A DNA stretch of 48,782 nucleotides from Bacteroidaceae bacterium (lineage in GTDB: Bacteria; Bacteroidota; Bacteroidia; Bacteroidales; Bacteroidaceae), in NCBI GenBank assembly GCA_024398595.1, contig JAKSIX010000012.1:1-48782 (forward strand). Direction: 5' to 3'. A program made the position numbers and the translations under genes. Under the pieces are notes generated by a model, which was given only the letters and a program-made list of their open reading frames with translations, searched no databases and had not been told where the DNA came from. Positions 42,895-48,782 of the stretch are shown one piece after another (position 1 is the stretch's first letter; the number at the start of each line of letters is the position of its first letter).

Positions 42895-44478
42895 TCAGTC
42901 TTTCGTTACGTCCTCAAGTCTTCTGCAGAGGATAAGCATAATGAATCCTGCTATAAAGCACAAAGCAATAAGTATGCTCCAGTTGGACATAAGGGAAATC
43001 CTGTTCCAAAGTGCAGATGGAATACGGCTCAGATAGTTTCCTATTGCGGTGGCCGCGAACCAGCCTCCCATCATCAGGCCTTTGTATTTCGGCGGAGCGA
43101 CCTTGCTCACGAATGATATGCCCATAGGGCTTAGCAGCAATTCCGCAATTGTCAGTGTGAAGTATGTACCGATAAGCCAATTTGGGCTCAGGATACTCTG
43201 TGACTGGCCTTCTTCCAGATCCATAGGCGATACCAGGCCTCGCGATGCAATTGTTATTATGCAGAAACCTACGCCTGCCACGAGCATTCCGATACCGATT
43301 TTGAGAGGTGCAGATGGTTCTTTGCCTTTTTTTGCAAGTCCTGAGAACGCCGCTACCGAAAGAGGTGTGAGCGCGACTACGAAGAACGGGTTGAACTGCT
43401 GGAAATCCGATGATGTCACATTCATTGTCTCCGGGCAGGTCTGATATATGGCAAATGCTCCTATCCACAGGATTATTGTTGCAATGCCTGATATTATGCG
43501 GGACTTGCGTGTGTCGCTCTGGAAAATTGCGAATAGGGTATAGACTGATACGGCAATCAGGAACAGAGACCAAATCTTGAACCATATACGTGCAGGACCT
43601 GTTATTCCATTGAGATTTGTGTATTTGTCGGCGAAGAACGTAAGGGCGGAGCCGTTCTGATGGAACGCCATCCAGAAGAATATTACGACGGCAAAGACCA
43701 GAAGCAATGCTACGATTCTGTTCTTTGTCTGTTTCGGCGTGAGTTCCTGTATCGGTGCTGCGGTGGCTTTGGACTGCTTGACGTTTATATCAGCGTGTCT
43801 ATACCAGGGACGGCACAGGAAGTATATCAGTATGGACAGGACCAGTGAGGCGCAGGCCACATAGAAGCACAGGCGGTAGCCGGCCGCAAGAATCTGGAGA
43901 TACTCAGAAGCCCCGGCACCATATTCGCTTATGGCATTTGCCACTGGTACAAAGTGGTAGCCTTTGCCTTCTATATATGGCACGAACAAAGCCTTGGCCA
44001 TAGCCGGAGCGAACATTGATCCAAGGTTTATTGCCATATAGAACAGACTGAATGCGGCATCCCGCTTGGATTCGTATTTCGGATCATCATACAGGTTGCC
44101 AACCATGACCTGGAGGTTACCCTTGAAGAGACCTGTGCCGATTGCGATGCAAACCAATCCCAGAAACATAGTAATCTTGTCAATGTCTGCTGATACCATA
44201 GGTATGGCCAATGCCAGATAGCCGGCGAACATCACGAAAATGCCGGTGGTTACACACTTGCCGTATCCTATCCTGTCTGCCAGGAATCCGCCCAGAAGTG
44301 GCATGAAATATACCCCAGCCAGAAAAATGGCGTAAATGTGTCCGGCGGTATTTTCATCCCATCCGAATTTAGCTTGCATGTAGAGTGTAAAGATGGCTAA
44401 CATAGTGTAGTAGCCGAATCGCTCGCCTGTGTTGGCAAGTGCCAATGCGAACAGACCTTTAGGTTGACCTTTGAACAT
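42895..44478 (-). CDS. Peptide MFS transporter (POT family)
   Basis: Proton-coupled di-/tripeptide importer of the inner membrane, 527 residues with about 14 hydrophobic segments. The family signature NTGERFGYYTM is near residue 16, the second signature region GGFLADRIGYGK follows, and FYMAINLGSMFAPA corresponds to the PTR2 motif. The C-terminal half contains the usual GISFVSKVAPPKYKGLMMG segment. It lies 9 bases downstream of the antiporter gene, so they form a two-gene minus-strand unit. Exact substrate preference is unknown. Confidence 0.92.
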   Translation of the reverse strand: MFKGQPKGLFALALANTGERFGYYTMLAIFTLYMQAKFGWDENTAGHIYAIFLAGVYFMPLLGGFLADRIGYGKCVTTGIFVMFAGYLALAIPMVSADIDKITMFLGLVCIAIGTGLFKGNLQVMVGNLYDDPKYESKRDAAFSLFYMAINLGSMFAPAMAKALFVPYIEGKGYHFVPVANAISEYGAGASEYLQILAAGYRLCFYVACASLVLSILIYFLCRPWYRHADINVKQSKATAAPIQELTPKQTKNRIVALLLVFAVVIFFWMAFHQNGSALTFFADKYTNLNGITGPARIWFKIWSLFLIAVSVYTLFAIFQSDTRKSRIISGIATIILWIGAFAIYQTCPETMNVTSSDFQQFNPFFVVALTPLSVAAFSGLAKKGKEPSAPLKIGIGMLVAGVGFCIITIASRGLVSPMDLEEGQSQSILSPNWLIGTYFTLTIAELLLSPMGISFVSKVAPPKYKGLMMGGWFAATAIGNYLSRIPSALWNRISLMSNWSILIALCFIAGFIMLILCRRLEDVTKD

Positions 44479-44487
44479 ATAGATTGA

Positions 44488-46134
44488 TTATTTGATTGTT
44501 TGTCCTTCGAAATTGACTGTGTTTGAGTCACGGTCCAGAATAGTCAGCAGATCGTTTGGCAGCAGTAGTGTGTCTCCATTGGGAATGATGCGCTCATTGC
44601 CACGGTTAATCAGGATAATGACGCGGTCTGCCTTGTAAGGATATTCCTTGATGGTGTGTCCTGCCCAGTCGCTGTATTTGCTTACCCTGTGCTGGTAAAT
44701 ACTGTCTGTAGAATAATTGTTGTAGGATTTCGTGCATATTATTATTGTATCACCAGCAAGAATGGTCGTGTGGCCTTTTGGTACGATTTTGTCATTTCCT
44801 CGCAGCAATAGGGCCAACAGCAGGTTTTTTGGCAGCTTGAGGTCGCGCACCATCTGGTTTTTCCAAGGATTGTCCGGGCCGATTTCAATGGTGCCGAACG
44901 ACATCTCGGCTTCTTCGCTGAAGTCGCTGAATGTTTTCATTACGTCCTCTCCGGCATCTATCATATCCAGCTTCTTTGCTGCAATCGGAATCAGGGATCC
45001 CTGTAACAGAATGGACAGCAGTACAATGTAGAACACTATATTGAACAGGTCGTGACTTGATGAGAAGTTTGAGTTTATTACCAGAATGGCGAACACTATG
45101 GATGCCGCTCCACGCAGACCTACGAAAGACACAAGTATCTGCTGTCTTATCGGATAGCGTTTCCACCAGAAACCGAGTACGGAGAATACAGCTACCGGTC
45201 TGGCGATGAATGTAATGAATCCGAAGATTGCAAGCGACGGCAGTGCCACTGTGTGAAGCGTAGGTATGTCCGTGAGTGTTCCCAGTAAGTAGAATATCAG
45301 TATCTGCATCATACTGGTCACTCCATCCAGAAAGTTGACTACAGACTTTTTCCCGTTGAAATCAATTTTGTTACCAAGCAGGATACCTACTATGTAGGTG
45401 CTTAGGAATCCGTTACCTCCAATGGCTGATGGGATGGCGTATGCGGCCAGTGCTATGGCTACGAACAGAACGGAGTCGAATCCGGTTGAACCGATTTTAA
45501 TTTTGGTATTGCATAGGGTGATGAGCAGGTAAGCTATTGCAAAGCCTATTGCAGCTCCCAGTAAAAACTGTGCCAGCAAAAGTTTTATCATCATTATGCC
45601 TGATGCTGTCCCATTGAAGATAGAAATCATTATGATGGTCAGCATATATGACATAGGGTCGTTGCTGCCGCTTTCTATTTCAAGCATCGGGGCTGTGTGA
45701 TTTTTCAGACCTAACCTGCGGGAACGCAGTATGGCGAATACCGAGGCGGCATCGGTAGAACTTATTACGGCTCCCATAGTGAGGCTTTCCAACCATGCCC
45801 ATTTTAATAGAAAATGGCAAAGCAGCCCTACGCAGCCGGCTGTTATAGCGACACCTGCTGTAGCCAGTAATGCCGAAGACAACAGGACAGATTCCGCCGA
45901 TTTGAGTCTGGTTCCGAAACCTCCATAGAACATTATGAAAATCAGTGCAACAGTACAAAGCCTTTCAATGCCTTTCAGATTGGTGTCGGATGCAGTGTCA
46001 ATAGACAGGCTGTTTGTGGCCATACCGAGCAGAAGGAATACCAACAGAACCGGAATCCCGAATTTGCTGGATACCTTGTTAAGTAAAACGCAGATGATAA
46101 TAATCACTGCGATAACTATCATTATCTCATTCAT
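44488..46134 (-). CDS. Cation/proton antiporter with RCK_C domain (CvrA/NhaP2-like)
   Basis: A 548-residue CPA1-type antiporter. About 12 hydrophobic segments fill the first 390 residues, with family features LFLLLGMATNS-like first helices, GAVISSTDAASVFAIL and the SGSNDPMSYMLT motif carrying the ion-binding Asp. The last 150 residues contain TrkA-C/RCK_C-type regulatory domains (KGHTTILAGDTIIICTKS, IPNGDTLLLPNDLLTIL). Such proteins exchange potassium or sodium for protons and support pH or osmotic balance; which cation is carried is not certain. It shares a divergent promoter region with serB. Confidence 0.88.
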   Translation of the reverse strand: MNEIMIVIAVIIIICVLLNKVSSKFGIPVLLVFLLLGMATNSLSIDTASDTNLKGIERLCTVALIFIMFYGGFGTRLKSAESVLLSSALLATAGVAITAGCVGLLCHFLLKWAWLESLTMGAVISSTDAASVFAILRSRRLGLKNHTAPMLEIESGSNDPMSYMLTIIMISIFNGTASGIMMIKLLLAQFLLGAAIGFAIAYLLITLCNTKIKIGSTGFDSVLFVAIALAAYAIPSAIGGNGFLSTYIVGILLGNKIDFNGKKSVVNFLDGVTSMMQILIFYLLGTLTDIPTLHTVALPSLAIFGFITFIARPVAVFSVLGFWWKRYPIRQQILVSFVGLRGAASIVFAILVINSNFSSSHDLFNIVFYIVLLSILLQGSLIPIAAKKLDMIDAGEDVMKTFSDFSEEAEMSFGTIEIGPDNPWKNQMVRDLKLPKNLLLALLLRGNDKIVPKGHTTILAGDTIIICTKSYNNYSTDSIYQHRVSKYSDWAGHTIKEYPYKADRVIILINRGNERIIPNGDTLLLPNDLLTILDRDSNTVNFEGQTIK

Positions 46135-46156
46135 ACTCCAGCTATAGAATATGTTG

Positions 46157-46188
46157 TTCGCAAATTTACAAAAAATAGTTTATCTTAG
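46157..46188 (+). promoter_or_regulatory. Possible promoter of serB
   Basis: TTCG (46157-46160), 20 bases, then TATCTTAG (46181-46188), each one base from the Bacteroidota consensus, 20 bases before the serB ATG. It overlaps the minus-strand -7 candidate of the antiporter gene. Confidence 0.4.
46161..46168 (-). promoter_or_regulatory. Possible -7 box of the antiporter gene
   Basis: The minus strand reads TAAATTTG here, matching TAnnTTTG, about 27 bases before the antiporter ATG. The upstream box at 20 bases is TCTG, a weak match. Confidence 0.4.
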
Positions 46189-46208
46189 CAGATTAAAAGG
46201 ATTACATC

Positions 46209-47441
46209 ATGGAATTGGGTGATATTGAGATTATTCAAGTGAACTTTGCCGGCAATGACCAGCCGGGTCTGACAACAGCACTTACCGAGATACTTGCGCA
46301 GTACGATGCCTTTATCCTTGATATCGGTCAGGCCAATATACATCAGTCGCTGACAATGGGCATACTGTTCCGTACCACGCGCGACAAGTCCGGTTTTATT
46401 ATGAAGGATCTGCTCTTCAAGTCATCGGAATTGGGCGTTCACATACGCTTTACACCTATATCCATAGAGGACTATAACGCGTGGGTGGCGCGTCAGGGCA
46501 AAAACCGCTATATCGTTACCTTGCTTGGCCGTACCATTACGGCGAAGCACATAGCAATGGCTACCAATGTGGTATATAGACACGGACTCAACATTGACTC
46601 CATCCAGCGTCTCAGCGGACGTATTCCGCTGATTGAGGATGGGGGTAATACAAAGGCCGCCATTGAACTTTCCATTCGTGGAATGCTTACTGATGACGAA
46701 CGCCGTGCCCTGCAGTCGGATCTGATGGCACTGTCACCGTCTGGTATAGACATCTCATTCCAGAAGGATAATCTGTATCGGCGAAGCCGTCGCCTGATAT
46801 GTTTCGATATGGACTCGACGCTCATACATACGGAAGTTATCGATGAACTTGCGGAACGTGCAGGGGTGGGCGATGAGGTACGTGCCATCACGGAGAGTGC
46901 TATGCGGGGCGAAATAGATTTCACGGAAAGTTTCACACGGCGTGTGGCTCTGCTGAAAGGACTCGATGAGTCAGTAATGGAGGATATTGCAAACAATCTT
47001 CCTTATAATGAGGGACTTGAACAGATGATGAAGGTGCTGAAGCGGGTCGGCTACAAGACGGCGATACTGTCTGGCGGTTTTACATATTTCGGAAAGGCTC
47101 TACAGCGGAGATTCGGCTTTGATTATGTGTATGCAAACGAACTGGAGGTATCGGACGGCAGACTTACCGGAAACTATGTCGGTGAGATCGTCGATGGACG
47201 CCGCAAGGCCGAACTTCTGCGTCTGTTGTGCCAGTTTGAGAATATTGATTTGGAACAGTCTGTGGCTGTCGGCGATGGGGCAAATGACCTTCCGATGCTC
47301 AATCTGGCCGGACTTGGAATCGCATATCACGCCAAACCCAAGGTGAAGGCAAATGCCCGGCAGTCGATATCCACCACCGGACTGGACGGTATCCTGTATT
47401 TCCTCGGCCTGAAGGATTCCAAGATTAACCCGGCAAATTGA
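46209..47441 (+). CDS. serB: Phosphoserine phosphatase with N-terminal ACT-like domains
   Basis: Removes phosphate from O-phospho-L-serine in the last step of serine synthesis. The first 185 or so residues form tandem ACT-like domains (VNFAGNDQPGLTTALTEIL, YIVTLLGRTITAKHIAMAT), which usually bind amino acids and may give feedback control. The HAD phosphatase part begins with FDMDSTLIHTEVIDEL (Asp200, Asp202), continues with LSGGFTYFG and ends with the VGDGANDLPML motif. The 410-residue length is usual for this two-part form in Bacteroidota. trpS follows after 56 bases. Confidence 0.94.
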   Translation: MELGDIEIIQVNFAGNDQPGLTTALTEILAQYDAFILDIGQANIHQSLTMGILFRTTRDKSGFIMKDLLFKSSELGVHIRFTPISIEDYNAWVARQGKNRYIVTLLGRTITAKHIAMATNVVYRHGLNIDSIQRLSGRIPLIEDGGNTKAAIELSIRGMLTDDERRALQSDLMALSPSGIDISFQKDNLYRRSRRLICFDMDSTLIHTEVIDELAERAGVGDEVRAITESAMRGEIDFTESFTRRVALLKGLDESVMEDIANNLPYNEGLEQMMKVLKRVGYKTAILSGGFTYFGKALQRRFGFDYVYANELEVSDGRLTGNYVGEIVDGRRKAELLRLLCQFENIDLEQSVAVGDGANDLPMLNLAGLGIAYHAKPKVKANARQSISTTGLDGILYFLGLKDSKINPAN

Positions 47442-47497
47442 GCGGAATCTGACCAAAAATCCGTTCCTTTGCAGTCTGAAATTTTCATAATAGAGAA

Positions 47498-48652
47498 ATG
47501 GCAAAGATTATCCTGACAGGCGACCGTCCTACCGGCAGACTTCACATCGGACATTATGTCGGTTCACTCAGACGCAGGGTTGAGCTGCAGAACAGCGGCC
47601 AGTATGATGACATCTTCATTATGATAGCCGATGCGCAGGCCCTGACGGACAATGCGGACAATCCGGAGAAAGTGCGCCAGAATATCATCGAAGTCGCTTT
47701 AGACTATATGTCAGCGGGACTTGACCCTGAAAAATCGACCCTTTTCATACAGTCGCAGGTAAGTGAACTGACCGAACTTACCTTTTTCTATATGAATCTG
47801 GTAACTATACAGCGTCTGAAACGGAATCCGACCGTCAAGGCGGAGATTGCGATGCGCGGGTTCGATGAGAATGACAGCGATGACAATCAGCGCGGTATTC
47901 CGACAGGATTCTTCATATATCCTATCAGTCAGGCGGCAGACATCACCGCATTCAATGCAACTACTGTTCCTGTGGGCGAGGATCAGGCTCCGATGATTGA
48001 GCAGACACGCGAAATCGTGCGCCGTTTCAATACGGTTTATGGTGAGACTCTGGTGGAACCTAATATCCTGCTGCCTGACAATGAAGCCTGTCTGCGTCTT
48101 CCGGGTACTGACGGCAAGGCGAAGATGAGCAAGTCTCTCGGTAACTGCATCTATCTGTCAGATAGTGCAGAACAGGTTTGGACCAAGGTTAGGGGAATGT
48201 ACACTGATCCCGGGCATCTTCAGGTGAGCGATCCCGGCAAGGTGGAGGGAAACACTGTTTTCACATATCTCGATGCCTTCTGCCGTTCCGAGCATTTCGC
48301 GAAATTCCGCGAGGCATTTGTCGGCAAGAAGGTCAGTTTCGAGTTCAATTCCTTGGATGAGGTCAAGGAACAGTACCGCAAGGGCGGGCTTGGTGATATG
48401 ATGGTCAAGAACTTCCTGAACTGTGTCCTGAATGATACACTGGAGCCGATACGCGTGCGCCGTCACGAATTGGAGCAGAATATCCCGTATGTGTATGAAG
48501 TTCTGCGCAAGGGTAGTGAGAGAGCCCGTCGTGTTGCCGCACAGACACTTGCAAATGTCAAGAGGTCTATGAAGATTAATTATTTCGATGAGGGAACACT
48601 GGACGAACTTATACGTGAGCAGGCTCAGAAATATGCTTCGGAAGGGAAATGA
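47498..48652 (+). CDS. trpS: Tryptophan--tRNA ligase
   Basis: Class I aminoacyl-tRNA synthetase charging tRNA-Trp. The HIGH motif occurs as HIGHY at residues 16-20 within [20 protein letters not shown] is at 209-213, with [14 protein letters not shown] and the [13 protein letters not shown] segment as in the family. At 384 residues it is longer than the common 330, mostly through an inserted and C-terminal extended part. No T-box or trp leader is visible in the 56-base gap upstream. The start is a clear ATG. Confidence 0.95.
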   Translation: MAKIILTGDRPTGRLHIGHYVGSLRRRVELQNSGQYDDIFIMIADAQALTDNADNPEKVRQNIIEVALDYMSAGLDPEKSTLFIQSQVSELTELTFFYMNLVTIQRLKRNPTVKAEIAMRGFDENDSDDNQRGIPTGFFIYPISQAADITAFNATTVPVGEDQAPMIEQTREIVRRFNTVYGETLVEPNILLPDNEACLRLPGTDGKAKMSKSLGNCIYLSDSAEQVWTKVRGMYTDPGHLQVSDPGKVEGNTVFTYLDAFCRSEHFAKFREAFVGKKVSFEFNSLDEVKEQYRKGGLGDMMVKNFLNCVLNDTLEPIRVRRHELEQNIPYVYEVLRKGSERARRVAAQTLANVKRSMKINYFDEGTLDELIREQAQKYASEGK

Positions 48653-48672
48653 TTAAAAAAGTTCTTGTTTTC

Positions 48673-48703
48673 TTTGGAAAACGGGAATAAGTCCCTATCT
48701 TTG
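48673..48703 (+). promoter_or_regulatory. Consensus promoter of tRNA-Val
   Basis: TTTG (48673-48676), 19 bases, TATCTTTG (48696-48703): a full match to the Bacteroidota housekeeping promoter. It is the best promoter in the window. A small hairpin CCTTA-AGCG-TAAGG (48709-48722) lies between it and the tRNA. Confidence 0.8.
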
Positions 48704-48728
48704 CACCGCCTTAAGCGTAAGGACAAGG

Positions 48729-48782
48729 GGGCGTTTAGCTCAGCTGGTTTAGAGCATCTGCCTTACAAGCAGAGGGTCGGCG
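48729..48782 (+). tRNA. tRNA-Val(TAC), 3'-truncated by window end
   Basis: The acceptor strand starts GGGCGTT, the D arm is GCTC...GAGC, and the anticodon stem TCTGC/GCAGA encloses the loop CTTACAA with anticodon TAC (48764-48766), which reads valine codons. The T arm and 3' end fall outside the window. It follows a consensus promoter at the expected distance. Confidence 0.9.

Noticed and set aside
47442-47497. T-box or trp leader upstream of trpS
   Set aside because: The 56-base gap has neither a T-box sequence nor a leader peptide with Trp codons.

Overview
The window reads as a chromosomal segment from a member of the order Bacteroidales (phylum Bacteroidota) with moderate GC content. The main signs are the type IX secretion gene porQ next to cmk and ispH, a DUF349-repeat protein, a type II lipoprotein resembling fimbrillin-associated proteins, a peptide-transporter/antiporter pair, and the run tig-clpP-clpX-recQ-guaB followed by parvulin-like chaperones, an OstA-like protein and mutL. 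Promoters also follow the Bacteroidota consensus, TTTG then 19-21 bases then TAnnTTTG. The genus cannot be fixed from the sequence alone. No transposase, integrase, phage gene, rRNA or CRISPR array is visible. Most genes are housekeeping genes.

Layout. 1-2185: the tail of a probable biosynthetic locus, a 5'-truncated and apparently frame-disrupted condensation-domain protein overlapping a PaaK/CapK-type adenylate-forming enzyme. 2277-7521: nagB, alanine dehydrogenase, then a nucleotide-sugar block (rfbD, an adenylate kinase fused to a WbuC-type cupin, and a bifunctional manC). 7448-9821 (minus): a surface lipoprotein and a LysR regulator. 10041-11089: desulfoferrodoxin, transcribed divergently from the LysR gene, with a structured leader, then a lipocalin lipoprotein. 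11096-14007 (minus): a DUF349 protein and a flippase-like membrane protein. 14137-17389: rsmA, mgtE, meaB. 17365-19923 (minus): ispH, cmk, porQ. 20076-26872: tonB, a polyprenyl synthase, tatD, an orphan histidine kinase, DUF177-rpmF, era, der. 26873-27646 (minus): lptB. 28044-42877: tig, clpP, clpX, recQ, guaB, three SurA/parvulin-like envelope chaperones, an OstA-like protein, a small membrane protein and mutL. 42895-46134 (minus): a peptide transporter and a cation/proton antiporter. 46209-48652: serB and trpS. The window ends inside a tRNA-Val(TAC) gene with a consensus promoter.

Functional themes are sugar-nucleotide and envelope biogenesis (rfbD, manC, cupin fusion, lptB, OstA-like, SurA-like, PorQ, TonB), oxygen defence (desulfoferrodoxin), protein quality control (trigger factor, ClpXP) and GTPase-assisted ribosome assembly (Era, Der, RsmA, L32).

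The least expected signals are: (i) a dispersed intergenic element present twice, at 27668-27890 and in inverted orientation at 40594-40747, each copy ending about 20 bases before a start codon in the same orientation relative to that gene, with one copy carrying a tandem internal duplication; (ii) the adenylate kinase-WbuC cupin fusion; (iii) a long stem-loop leader in front of desulfoferrodoxin, whose protein also has an extra cysteine-rich tail; and (iv) the disrupted condensation-domain/adenylating pair at the left edge. All functional statements are inferences from sequence reading; no database search was run.
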